Source: Bradyrhizobium prioriisuperbiae
GTDB lineage: Bacteria > Pseudomonadota > Alphaproteobacteria > Rhizobiales > Xanthobacteraceae
Reading direction: 5' to 3'
Length of the DNA: 64,000 nucleotides
NCBI RefSeq assembly: GCF_032397745.1
Contig: NZ_CP135921.1
Location: forward strand, 1,054,001-1,118,000
Shown: piece after piece, positions 56,238-64,000 of the stretch
Layout of the letters: every line of letters begins with the position of its first letter
How positions within the stretch are numbered: the stretch's first letter is position 1
Program-made: the position numbers and the translations under genes
The notes under the pieces: model-generated
What the model was told of the DNA's origin: nothing
Databases searched by the model: none
What the model saw: the letters and a program-made list of their open reading frames with translations, nothing else

Positions 56238-57200
56238 TTACTTCAGGTTGCTCGCCGCCGTCAGGTCAGCCGAGAGCTTGGCGACGAAGGTCGAACCGCA
56301 CCACTTGGAGCCGACGCCGGTGGCGTTGTTCGGCTGGAAGCTGCCGTCGAAGGTGGCGCGGAAGTCGCTAGTCAGAGCGTTGCAATCACCCTTGGTCATG
56401 TCGGTGTCCGAGTAGCGCAGGTCCAGGGTGAACACCTTGTAGGTGAAGCCGATGCCGACGTTCCAGGTGTTGTAGTCCGCGAGGCGGATGTTGCCGTAGA
56501 ACGCATCGGTGGTGCCCAGCCACTGGCGGCCGAACTCACCCGACAGGTAGGCGCCGACGCCCGAAGAGCCGAACCAGGTGCCCGGCGCAGTCGCCTTGGC
56601 GGTGACCGAAGCGTAGGTGCCGTCGGTGCCGAAGTTCAGGAAGTTCGGCGAATAGAACGCGTTGCCGCCGATGGCGAAGTAGTCGTTGATGGTGTAGGTG
56701 ACCTTGGCATAGGCCTCGTAGTAGCTGACGTCCTTCTTCATGACGTTGCCGTTGACGAGGGCGTTCGCGCCGGGGGCGCAGAGAACGCCGCCGCCCTGGA
56801 CCGCGTCGATGCACTGCCCGCCCGGATACAGGTAGCCCCAGACACCGAAGTCGAAGGCGAACGCGCCGAAGGTCGGGCGGATACCGCCGTAGATGTCCAC
56901 TTCAGCGGAGGCGCGGTTGGCGAACGAGATGCTCGAGAACGACGTACCGGCGTACAGCTGCAGGTTCGGGTTGATGTTGTAACGCGGCTCGAAATAGGCG
57001 GTCACCGACGGATTGCGGTTCGACTGCGATACGCCACGGAACAGGTAATTGTTGGTGATCGACGCACCGAACGCGATGTCCCAGGGCGAGACGACCACCG
57101 GCGGCGGCGCCTTGGTGTACATCTTGGCGGGAAGATCAGCTGCGGAAGCCGTTCCAAATCCCAGCGCGAGCAATGCGACTGACAAAACCACTTTTTTCAT
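56238..57200 (-). CDS. TorF-type outer membrane protein (putative porin)
   Basis: From the ATG at 57200, preceded by GGGGATC, a 320-aa protein with a signal peptide ending ASAAD. The rest is a beta barrel: FGASITNNYLFRGVSQSNRN at the start is the hallmark of TorF/Gcw_chp-type outer membrane proteins (TIGR02001), and the strands SAEVDIYGGIRPTFG, YLYPGG and VFTLDLRYSDTDM follow. Four Cys in the barrel (two in a CIDAVQGGGVLC loop) may form disulfides. Function is not known for the family; a solute pore is plausible. Confidence 0.9.
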   Translation of the reverse strand: MKKVVLSVALLALGFGTASAADLPAKMYTKAPPPVVVSPWDIAFGASITNNYLFRGVSQSNRNPSVTAYFEPRYNINPNLQLYAGTSFSSISFANRASAEVDIYGGIRPTFGAFAFDFGVWGYLYPGGQCIDAVQGGGVLCAPGANALVNGNVMKKDVSYYEAYAKVTYTINDYFAIGGNAFYSPNFLNFGTDGTYASVTAKATAPGTWFGSSGVGAYLSGEFGRQWLGTTDAFYGNIRLADYNTWNVGIGFTYKVFTLDLRYSDTDMTKGDCNALTSDFRATFDGSFQPNNATGVGSKWCGSTFVAKLSADLTAASNLK

Positions 57201-57585
57201 GACGATCCCCATCATCGTTGATACTTCAGCCTCATTGCCGAGCGCCACGAAGGGCAAGGAACTAAGCGACTGCTGGAAACTCTTTCCGTCGCTACCATCG
57301 CGGGAATCTGGCGGAATCGTGAAGCAAAAATCGCATGCATCTGCCGACTTTTTAGGCGTTTTGGCCCTTTCGAAGTCGGTTGTTGGTGACTGTTGCATTC
57401 ACAACACAGGTTTTGTCCGGAAAATTTTGCGATGCGGCGCAAAAGCCGAGATTACGGGCCAGACCCATTTCCATTCCGATCGAATCGAAACGGAGCTAAC
57501 GCTCTAACCCAGGTTTGGCCTTCAGCCCCTGATTCGGGGGCTCGACGATTCCGGACGGCAACGCCCGCACACAGCTTCACAAGCC
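57201..57585. other. porin promoter region and leader
   Basis: 385 bases with no gene I can support. It is AT-rich around 57300-57480 and holds the minus-strand promoter of the TorF-type porin. No operator palindrome is evident. Confidence 0.5.
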
Positions 57586-57615
57586 AAGGGCCGCAGCGTT
57601 CACGCTGCGGCCCTT
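57586..57615. terminator. strong hairpin after the histone-like gene
   Basis: AAGGGCCGCAGCG pairs with CGCTGCGGCCCTT over 13 bases around a four-base loop. It lies about 95 bases past the end of the Lys/Ala-rich gene (minus strand). Neither side has a clean T-tract. Confidence 0.65.
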
Positions 57616-57707
57616 GAATTCCGTCCCGTCATCCGTTGCGACGCGCTCTGTCCGACAGCACGCTGCCCGCGCAAGCCTGCGCGTGGCGGCGCCTGCCGCG
57701 GCCAAGC

Positions 57708-58067
57708 CTAACTGTGGTCGCCGCCGTCCGCGCTGTGCTCAGCAGCCGGAGCGCCCCACCCGCCCGATTGAACCGGGGTCAGGCCTTCATCCGCCTCGGG
57801 GGCCGGAGCCGGTGCCGGAGCGGGCTTCGGAGCGCGTTTGGCAGCAGCCTTCTTGGCGGCCTTCTTCGGCGCGGCTTTCTTTGCGCTCTTCTTGGCGGGC
57901 GCAGCTTTCTTGGCTGCCTTCTTCGCGGCTTTCTTCGGAGCCTTCTTGGCTGATTTCTTGGCCGACTTCTTCGCGGCCTTCTTGGTCGACTTCTTGGCGG
58001 CTTTCTTCGCCGCCTTCTTCACGAGTCTTTTCGCCTTCTTCGCCTTTTTCTTCTTCGCCTTCGCCAT
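57708..58067 (-). CDS. Lys/Ala-rich histone H1-like DNA-binding protein
   Basis: A 119-aa protein from the ATG at 58067, preceded by AGGAGG. Residues 1-75 consist almost entirely of Lys, Ala and Ser in KKAAKKAAKKS-type repeats; a Pro/Ala hinge (APAPAPAPEA) follows, then an acidic, Gly/Trp-containing tail. This composition matches bacterial histone H1-like nucleoid proteins (Hc1, AlgP-type). Such repeats bind DNA non-specifically and are prone to length change by slippage. Not related to HU. A minor shadow ORF on the plus strand is disregarded. Confidence 0.82.
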   Translation of the reverse strand: MAKAKKKKAKKAKRLVKKAAKKAAKKSTKKAAKKSAKKSAKKAPKKAAKKAAKKAAPAKKSAKKAAPKKAAKKAAAKRAPKPAPAPAPAPEADEGLTPVQSGGWGAPAAEHSADGGDHS

Positions 58068-58245
58068 CGTAGTCCTCCTGTTGCCGCCGTCAAAAACAGA
58101 AACTTCAAAACAGATATTCAAGATCAGAACGCTTCACCTCCGGCGGGTGCCGATGCCGGCCTGGCTTTCATGATGGAGCCCCTGCCCCACCAAACCTCAT
58201 GACCGGCATCGCGCGCCGAACACCATGATCGATCGCTGGCGCTGA

Positions 58246-59562
58246 TCAGTTCAGGCTCGGACGAGGTCCCCCGGTCGCCCAGTCGAGCAGTTCGATGGTG
58301 TGCACCACTGGAACCGACGTGCCTCCGGCAATCTGCACCATGCACCCGATGTTGCCGGCGGCGATCACGTCCGGCTTCACTGTTGCGATGTTGGCGACCT
58401 TGCGTTCGCGCAATCGTCTCGCAATGCCGGGCTGCAGAATGTTGTACGTTCCTGCCGAGCCGCAACACAGATGACTCTCGGGCACATCTTTCACCACGAA
58501 TCCACTCTTGGAAAGCAATTCTTTTGGAAGCTGCGCGATTTTCTGTCCGTGCTGCAACGAACATGCTGAGTGATAGGCGACGACGAGATCATTTTTCTGC
58601 TGCGGCCACGCGACATCGAGACTGCCGATATACTCGGTGATATCGCGGGCGACCTTCGATATGCGCGCGGCCTTCGCGGCATAGGCTTTGTCCTCGCGCA
58701 GCATGTAGCCATAGTCCTTGATGGTGGTGCCGCACCCCGACGTCGTGACGAGGATGGCATCGAGACCCGACCGATCGGTCTCCGCGATCCAGACATCGAC
58801 GTTGTGCCGCGCGCGCCGCAGCGCATCGTCGTCACGCCCCATATGATGCGTCAACGAACCGCAGCATTGCTCATCCGCCACCAGCACCACCTCGATGCCC
58901 TGGCGGGTCAACAAACGAACGGCCGCTGCATTGATGCCCGGCGACAGCACTTGCTGGGCACATCCCTGCAGCAACGCGACGCGGCCACGCCGCTCGCCTT
59001 GCGCCGGAAACACGGTCCCGCCACGCGGGCCCGGAGGCGGCAATCGCCCCGGCGCCAAGCTCATCATCGCATTGATTCGATTAATTAAATTCGGATTTGC
59101 CGAATCTTTTTGGACATTTGGCAAAAGCGCCGCGAGAGGTTTGCCCAACCGCGCCAGCAGCATGCCGGCACGGAACACGCGGGGACGCGGCAACACGAAT
59201 GCGAGCACGGCACGCAGCAGCCGCTCGGTCAGCGGGCGCGCATAGTCCTGCTCCACCTTCACCCGCGCCTGATCGACGAGGTGCATGTAGTTCACCCCTG
59301 ACGGGCAGGTGGTCATGCAGGCCAGACACGACAGGCAGCGGTCGATGTGTTTGACGACATCCCTGGTCGGGCGCTGGTTCTTTTCCAGCATCTCCTTGAT
59401 CAGATAGATGCGGCCGCGCGGGCTATCGAGCTCGTCGCCGAGCAGCACATAGGTCGGACAGGTGGCGGTGCAGAACCCGCAGTGCACGCAGGCGCGCAAG
59501 ATCTTATCGGCTTCGGCGATGTCCGGGTCGGCGAGCTGAGCCAGCGAAAATTCGGTTCTCAT
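58246..59562 (-). CDS. glcF: glycolate oxidase iron-sulfur subunit
   Basis: A 438-aa protein of the GlcF/LutA-like heterodisulfide-reductase fold. Two 4Fe-4S motifs are present: [14 protein letters not shown] near residue 30 and [15 protein letters not shown] near 80; two CCG-type blocks ([14 protein letters not shown] and [11 protein letters not shown]) follow. Together with GlcD and GlcE it oxidises glycolate to glyoxylate and passes electrons to the quinone pool. Its start overlaps glcE by four bases. Confidence 0.94.
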   Translation of the reverse strand: MRTEFSLAQLADPDIAEADKILRACVHCGFCTATCPTYVLLGDELDSPRGRIYLIKEMLEKNQRPTRDVVKHIDRCLSCLACMTTCPSGVNYMHLVDQARVKVEQDYARPLTERLLRAVLAFVLPRPRVFRAGMLLARLGKPLAALLPNVQKDSANPNLINRINAMMSLAPGRLPPPGPRGGTVFPAQGERRGRVALLQGCAQQVLSPGINAAAVRLLTRQGIEVVLVADEQCCGSLTHHMGRDDDALRRARHNVDVWIAETDRSGLDAILVTTSGCGTTIKDYGYMLREDKAYAAKAARISKVARDITEYIGSLDVAWPQQKNDLVVAYHSACSLQHGQKIAQLPKELLSKSGFVVKDVPESHLCCGSAGTYNILQPGIARRLRERKVANIATVKPDVIAAGNIGCMVQIAGGTSVPVVHTIELLDWATGGPRPSLN

Positions 59563-60794
59563 GCGTCCCTGGTCATCCGGTTGCGGTTGAAAATAGCCTT
59601 GGGGTCGAAGCTCTGCTTGACGCGACGGCTCAGCGCCGCGAGGCCTGCATCATGTGGATGGAACACGTCCACCGCATTGCGTACGGTTTCGAGCGCGCGG
59701 ACCAGGTTGGCGTGACCTCCGATCGGCGTCAGCCGCTGGCGCAGCAGGCCCGCATGGGCATCGGTCGCCGGCGGCAACGCCGCCCAGATCAGTCCGCCAC
59801 CCCAGTCGTAGATCACGTCGCCGCCGGTCTCGCGCGCCAGCGCCTGCCCGAAGGCACCTCCCGCCGCCGGCGGACACACGATTCGCCACACCGGCCAGGC
59901 CCCCAGCGGGCCTGCGGCCGCGAACGGCACGACGTCCCGCAGCGCGGCCCAGAGCGGCTGGGATGCGGCATCGTCGACGGCATCGGCCGTGCCGAACGCT
60001 GCGAGCCTGTCGGCGAGTGAGCGCGCGCGATGAGCCACCGACGCCTTGATGCCTTCCAGCCGCAGCAGCGTGATCCCTTGTCCAGTCACATCGAGGTCGG
60101 CGAGGTCGTGGCCGCTGCCGCGCAGGACCGATGTGGGCACATGGGCGGCGCCCGAGACATCGAACGGCGACCCCAGGGCCGCGGTCATCGCGCGGTTCGC
60201 CGCAGCATCATCCAGGCCGCGCAGCACCAGCGTGGTCTCGCTTTCCGCCTTTGGCATCACCTTGATCGTGACCTCGGTCATCACCGCCAGCGTTCCCCAG
60301 GACCCGGCGATCAGCTTGCAGAGGTCATAGCCGGTCACGTTCTTCACCACCTTGCCACCGGCCTTGAAGGTGTCGCCAAACCCCGACACCGCCGTCGCGC
60401 CCAACAGGTGATCCCGTGCCCCGCCGGACTTGATCCGGCGCGGGCCGGCGAGCCCGGCCGCGATCATGCCGCCGATCGTGCCGGCACCTTCGGAGGTGCC
60501 CAGCAGCGCCGCGGTGTTCATCGGCTCAAAGGCGAATTCCTGATTCTTCGAATCGATCAGCGACTTGACGTCGGCGACCGGCGCGCCGGCCTCGACCGTG
60601 AGGATCAGTTCGCTCGGCTCATAGCCGGTCACGGCATTCAGCGCCGACAAGTCGAGCACGGCGTTGGTCGCCATCGGCAGGCCCACCGTGCGCTTGGTGC
60701 CATGCCCCACGATCTCGAGCGGCTGTTCGGCGTCCAGCGCCCCGCGCACGGCCTGCTCGACATCCCCCGCATCGCGCACCTTGAGAATATCCAC
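59559..60794 (-). CDS. glcE: glycolate oxidase FAD-binding subunit
   Basis: A 411-aa FAD-linked subunit related to GlcD but lacking part of it. [15 protein letters not shown] near residue 26, then [17 protein letters not shown] and [20 protein letters not shown] give the PCMH-type FAD site, and the remaining sequence is the shorter C-terminal domain of GlcE. It is 14 bases after glcD and overlaps glcF. Confidence 0.93.
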   Translation of the reverse strand: MDILKVRDAGDVEQAVRGALDAEQPLEIVGHGTKRTVGLPMATNAVLDLSALNAVTGYEPSELILTVEAGAPVADVKSLIDSKNQEFAFEPMNTAALLGTSEGAGTIGGMIAAGLAGPRRIKSGGARDHLLGATAVSGFGDTFKAGGKVVKNVTGYDLCKLIAGSWGTLAVMTEVTIKVMPKAESETTLVLRGLDDAAANRAMTAALGSPFDVSGAAHVPTSVLRGSGHDLADLDVTGQGITLLRLEGIKASVAHRARSLADRLAAFGTADAVDDAASQPLWAALRDVVPFAAAGPLGAWPVWRIVCPPAAGGAFGQALARETGGDVIYDWGGGLIWAALPPATDAHAGLLRQRLTPIGGHANLVRALETVRNAVDVFHPHDAGLAALSRRVKQSFDPKAIFNRNRMTRDA

Positions 60795-60808
60795 TGGGCT
60801 GTCCGCTC

Positions 60809-62302
60809 TCAGAACCGGGGCAGGTCGGGAAAGGCGAGCTTGCCGCCATGGACATGGACGCGCCCGAGCTCCGCGCAGCGATGCAGGACCGGGAACACCT
60901 TGCCCGGATTGAGCAGCCCCTTCGCGTCAAAGGCGCATTTCAGCCGCTGCTGCTGGGCGAGGTCGACCTCGCTGAACATGTCCGGCATCAGGTCGCGTTT
61001 CTCGACCCCGACACCATGCTCGCCGGTCAGCACCCCACCGAGTTCGACACAGGTGCGCAGGATGTCCGCGCCGAAGGCCTCCGCCTTGTCCATTTCGCCG
61101 GGCTTGTTGGCATCGTACAGAATCAGCGGATGCAGGTTGCCGTCGCCGGCATGGAACACATTGGCGACGGCCAGCCCGTATTTTTCCGAGAAGCCACGAA
61201 TCCGGGTCAGCACCTCCGGCAGCTTGCCGCGGGGAATGGTGCCGTCCATGCAGAGATAGTCCGGCGAAATCCGTCCGACCGCGGGGAACGCCGCCTTGCG
61301 GCCGGCCCAGAACAGCAGCCGTTCCTGTTCCGAGGTGGATATCTGCAGGGTGGCCTGGCCGCAGCCCTTGGCGATGGCCTCGACCCGCAGGATCAGCTCA
61401 TCGACCTCCACGCCCGGACCATCGAGTTCGATGATCAGGAGCGCCTCGACATCGAGCGGATAGCCCGCATGCACGAAGGCTTCGGCCGCATGGATCGCCG
61501 GCTTGTCCATCATCTCCATGCCGCCGGGAATGATGCCGGCGCCGATGATCCGGGCCACGCACTCGCCGGCCTCCTCCACGCTGTTGAAGCCGACCATCAG
61601 CGCCCGGGCCGTTTCCGGCTTCTGTAGGATGCGCACGGTGATCTCGGTGATGACCCCGAGCAGTCCCTCGGAGCCGGTGATGATGCCCATCAGGTCGTAG
61701 CCGGAGGTCTCCGCGGCCTTGCCGCCGATCCGCAGCACCTCCCCGGTCATCAGCACGATCTCGCAGCCGAGGATGTTGTTGGTGGTCATGCCGTATTTCA
61801 GGCAGTGCACGCCGCCGGAATTCTCGGCGACATTGCCGCCAATGCTGCAGGCAATCTGCGAGGAGGGATCGGGCGCATAATAGAACCCGGCATGGGCGAC
61901 GGCCTGGCTGATGGCGAGATTGGTCACGCCCGGCTCGGTCACCACGGCGCGGTTGTCGAAATCGATCTCGCGGATGCGCTTGAACTTGCCGAGCCCGAGC
62001 AGCACGCCGTCCGCAAGCGGCAGCGCACCACCGGACAGCGAGGTCCCCGAGCCGCGCGGCACCACCTTGATCGCGTTGTCGTGACAATAGCGCAGCACCG
62101 CCGACACCTGCTCGGTCGTATCGGGCAGCACCACCACCATCGGCGTCTGCCGATAGGCCGTGACCCCATCGGACTCGTAAGGCAGCATCTCGGCCGCGCT
62201 GTCGATCACGCCTTCACCGGGGACGATCTTGCGCAGGTCCGCCACAATGGCGGCTCGCCGGCCCAGCACCGCCTGGTCTGGCTCAGGCATTTTGATCGAC
62301 AT
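60809..62302 (-). CDS. glcD: glycolate oxidase subunit GlcD
   Basis: A 497-aa FAD-dependent 2-hydroxyacid oxidase subunit. The PCMH FAD domain (VVPRGSGTSLSGGALPLADG, VTNLAISQAVAHAGFYYAPD, and IGGNVAENSGGVHCLKYG) is followed by the FAD-oxidase C domain with NVFHAGDGNLHPLILYD and LTGEHGVGVEKRDLM. First gene of a tight glcDEF operon; ATG behind GGAGAGG. Growth on glycolate or photorespiratory-type carbon is the expected role. Confidence 0.95.
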   Translation of the reverse strand: MSIKMPEPDQAVLGRRAAIVADLRKIVPGEGVIDSAAEMLPYESDGVTAYRQTPMVVVLPDTTEQVSAVLRYCHDNAIKVVPRGSGTSLSGGALPLADGVLLGLGKFKRIREIDFDNRAVVTEPGVTNLAISQAVAHAGFYYAPDPSSQIACSIGGNVAENSGGVHCLKYGMTTNNILGCEIVLMTGEVLRIGGKAAETSGYDLMGIITGSEGLLGVITEITVRILQKPETARALMVGFNSVEEAGECVARIIGAGIIPGGMEMMDKPAIHAAEAFVHAGYPLDVEALLIIELDGPGVEVDELILRVEAIAKGCGQATLQISTSEQERLLFWAGRKAAFPAVGRISPDYLCMDGTIPRGKLPEVLTRIRGFSEKYGLAVANVFHAGDGNLHPLILYDANKPGEMDKAEAFGADILRTCVELGGVLTGEHGVGVEKRDLMPDMFSEVDLAQQQRLKCAFDAKGLLNPGKVFPVLHRCAELGRVHVHGGKLAFPDLPRF

Positions 62303-62508
62303 AAGACCTCTCCGCGTCGCTTTTTTCTAGTGACCCGATCGAATTGGATGTTCGCTCAGAGGTGATGCGAACGGCTGCTGCAAGCTTCGAATTCGGGGCA
62401 CTCGAAACATCATGATACTACGATCTCGCGGGGTCTCACGCTCGCACATCTCATATTCGGACAGCGGTCGCAGCGAACAGATACGACTATGAGAATCGGA
62501 ACACACGA

Positions 62509-62577
62509 GTGTCCCGCTTCGCAAGTTCGTTACGTTTTCAGCGAGCTCCATACGAACTTGCGAAGCGATAAGGACAC
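62509..62577. repeat. palindromic repeat C, first element
   Basis: GTGTCCCGCTTCGCAAGTTCGT (62509-62530) is mirrored by ACGAACTTGCGAAGCG-ATAA-GGACAC (62552-62577); the right arm has a four-base insertion. The two arms would form a stem of about 20 bases. It is part of the 500-base interval between glcD and the cytochrome gene, where I see no coding gene. Confidence 0.85.
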
Positions 62578-62593
62578 TAGCAAATATATGATT

Positions 62594-62670
62594 CTAGTGT
62601 GCTTTATGAATGCGAAGTTCGTGAAAGCGTCTGCGGCACAGTCGCACGAACTTCGCGTTCAGCACACTAG
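62594..62670. repeat. palindromic repeat C, second element
   Basis: The left arm starts CTAGTGTGCT and ends GCGAAGTTCGTG (62594-62623); the right arm mirrors it as CACGAACTTCGCGTTCAGCACACTAG (62645-62670), with a short internal mismatch. It shares ACGAACTT and the ACACTAG end with the first element 17 bases away. Confidence 0.85.
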
Positions 62671-62804
62671 AAGTTGATGCCGAATCAAGCACGTCCGCAG
62701 CAATTTGAATAGATCACCGCGCAACGGGCCGCATCCCGCTTGTGTGGAGCGGCACCGGGATGGCAGACTTCAGCGGCAACGACAAAGAGTTTGGGAGACA
62801 AGAA

Positions 62805-63212
62805 GTGACATCTGGAATGAAAGCTCAGGTTCTGTCCGCGTCGGTTCTGGCCATCGTCATGACCGTATCCGGCGGGACTGCGAAGGCACAGGACGTCGCC
62901 GCAGGCGAAACCTCATTCAAGAAATGCGCGCCGTGCCACGCCATCGGCGAGGGCGCAAAAAACAAGGTCGGACCGGAGCTGAACGGGCTGAACGGCCGCA
63001 AGTCGGGCGCAGCCGAGGGCTATTCCTATTCGGACGCCAACAAGAAATCCGGCATCACCTGGGATGAGGCCACCTTCAAGGAGTACATCAAGGACCCCCG
63101 CGCCAAGATCCCGGGCACCAAGATGGCCTTCGCCGGCATCAAGAACGAGAAGGAAACGGCCGACCTGTGGGCCTACCTCGCCCAGTTCGGAGCGGATGGC
63201 AAAAAGAAATAG
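62805..63212 (+). CDS. cycA: cytochrome c2 / c550-type electron carrier
   Basis: A 135-aa class I cytochrome c. The signal peptide ends AKAQ; the heme attachment site CAPCHAIGEG is at about residue 42, and the distal Met lies in GTKMAFAGIKNEKE, with WDEATFKEYIKDPRAKIPG between them. The tail LWAYLAQFGADGKKK is typical of the Bradyrhizobium CycA c550 group, periplasmic carriers between the bc1 complex and oxidases, reaction centre or denitrification enzymes. GTG at 62805 has GGGAG upstream; the ATG at 62817 is a possible alternative. Confidence 0.92.
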   Translation: MTSGMKAQVLSASVLAIVMTVSGGTAKAQDVAAGETSFKKCAPCHAIGEGAKNKVGPELNGLNGRKSGAAEGYSYSDANKKSGITWDEATFKEYIKDPRAKIPGTKMAFAGIKNEKETADLWAYLAQFGADGKKK

Positions 63213-63215
63213 GGC

Positions 63216-63260
63216 CACGTCGACCCATTGCACGTCGACCCATTGCATGCCGCCCCATTG
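63216..63260 (+). repeat. three tandem 15-bp units after cycA
   Basis: CACGTCGACCCATTG occurs twice exactly and a third time as CATGCCGCCCCATTG. It starts just after the cycA stop. It looks like slippage; no coding function is apparent. Confidence 0.85.
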
Positions 63261-63374
63261 GCAGGCTCAGGCCTGCCGCTGAGCGTCGGAAAACGGCGCG
63301 ACTATCACCAATTTTAAAGACAGACGGTTTTGAAGACAGACAGCGCGACCGCCCTGGCGCGACGTCCCGCCGCT

Positions 63375-64000
63375 TCAGCCGGCCAGCACCGTGGTCTTGG
63401 TCGGCAGCGTCGCCTGGGCCGGCAACACGGCCTGAACCACCAGTCCCCGCGCCCGGGCATCCATCACGCCCACGGCACGCAGGGCGAGCAGCGTGACGGT
63501 CTGCACCACGTCGCGAAGCCGTGTCCGGTCATCCAGGTCGGTGGGCGCCAGAGGGCCAACCAGCGCCTCGTGCAGGGCGCCGAGCAGCGAGGTCGCCGCC
63601 AATTCGGTGTCCTGGGCCGGCAAATGTCCGGCGCGCACGGCGGCGTCGATCCTCAGTTTGATCTCGGCGGCGATCGACCGCCGGCTGGCGAGACGTGATT
63701 CGCTGACATCGACGTCCACCGGCTCGGCCAGAATGCCCCAAGCCAGCTTGCGGTGCGACACCACATGGACGGCAATCGTGGTCACCGCCGCTGCCAGCGC
63801 CGACGACGGACCGGGCGCCGCATCGGCCGCCCGGCGGATCGCGGTCAATTCGTCGTGCGAGACGTCGGCGATCAATTCGGAGATCAGGTCGGCTTTGGAC
63901 GGGAAATAGCGATAAACCGTGCCCGCCGCGACATTGGCGCGGGTGGCGACAGGCGCAATCTGCACCGCGGCCATTCCGCCTTCGGAGGCCGCGTCGCGGG
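63375..64000 (-). CDS. TetR-family transcriptional regulator, cut by the window edge
   Basis: The frame is open to the right end of the window; the first helices lie outside. The helix-turn-helix of a TetR protein (TRANVAAGTVYRYFPSKADLI) is at the start of what is visible, upstream of it in frame is RDAASEGG. The C-terminal ligand-binding domain is all-helical. The target and effector are unknown. An apparent ATG at 63974 is inside the DNA-binding domain and cannot be the true start. Confidence 0.88.
   Translation of the reverse strand, partial: RDAASEGGMAAVQIAPVATRANVAAGTVYRYFPSKADLISELIADVSHDELTAIRRAADAAPGPSSALAAAVTTIAVHVVSHRKLAWGILAEPVDVDVSESRLASRRSIAAEIKLRIDAAVRAGHLPAQDTELAATSLLGALHEALVGPLAPTDLDDRTRLRDVVQTVTLLALRAVGVMDARARGLVVQAVLPAQATLPTKTTVLAG

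Overview
The window is a stretch of high-GC alphaproteobacterial chromosome. GroEL ending in GGM repeats, a CIRCE element at groESL, glcDEF, gltBD, a CycA-like cytochrome c2, BBP2-type and TorF-type outer membrane proteins, DUF1236/DUF2076/DUF459 proteins and TTG/GTG starts with GGAG leaders all fit the Bradyrhizobium-Rhodopseudomonas-Tardiphaga lineage (Nitrobacteraceae/Bradyrhizobiaceae). No IS element, prophage, rRNA, intact tRNA or CRISPR array was found. The content is mostly core metabolism and cell envelope, dotted with small repeats and one toxin-antitoxin islet.

Layout. 0-9 kb: N-formylglutamate amidohydrolase, a candidate structured RNA, hisN, a beta-hydroxyacid dehydrogenase, a LysR regulator, TauE- and LysE-type exporters, an alpha/beta hydrolase, and an Hsp20 gene with an RpoH-type promoter and a ROSE-like leader. 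8.7-16 kb: a sigma54-type promoter and a terminator-ended short RNA lie ahead of gltB-gltD (glutamate synthase), followed by a membrane-anchored ClpP-like protein. 16-26 kb: an APH-fold kinase, a TfdA-like dioxygenase, secreted proteins of unknown role, a sulfatase-fold membrane protein, a DUF459 protein, a threonine-synthase-like enzyme, MltB and an aldo/keto reductase. 26-41 kb: galU, a diguanylate cyclase, a beta-barrel protein, kpsF/kdsD, ubiA, rsmE, hisZ-hisG, a GT2 / ChbG-HpnK pair and a DUF2076 protein. 41-43 kb: a HigBA/ParE-type module with two palindromic operators next to a decayed tRNA-Lys 3' fragment. 43-52.5 kb: L,D-transpeptidase, orphan cheZ, a lipoprotein, groES-groEL, a phytoene-desaturase-like oxidoreductase and L-lactate permease. 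52.5-64 kb: a BacA/YddA-type ABC exporter, a ClC antiporter, a TorF-type porin, a Lys/Ala-rich histone-like protein, glcDEF, cytochrome c2 and a TetR gene cut by the window end.

How the genes fit together. Three stress or nutrient circuits can be read from the DNA: heat shock (RpoH promoter plus leader at hsp20; CIRCE at groESL), nitrogen (sigma54 promoter and short RNA at gltBD), and the autoregulated toxin-antitoxin pair. Carbon use is represented by lactate uptake and glycolate oxidation, envelope building by galU, kpsF, L,D-transpeptidase, MltB and the GT2/HpnK pair, and histidine synthesis by hisN and hisZG. Two dispersed intergenic repeat families (one with GTAGCCCGGATGAGCG arms, one about 60 bp with GCGTTTTC arms) recur through the window, and a third palindromic pair sits between glcD and cycA. 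The most interesting unexplained items are the sigma54-promoter/terminator RNA before gltB, the hairpin RNA at 1.16-1.26 kb, the ROSE-like hsp20 leader, and the toxin-antitoxin/tRNA-relic locus.
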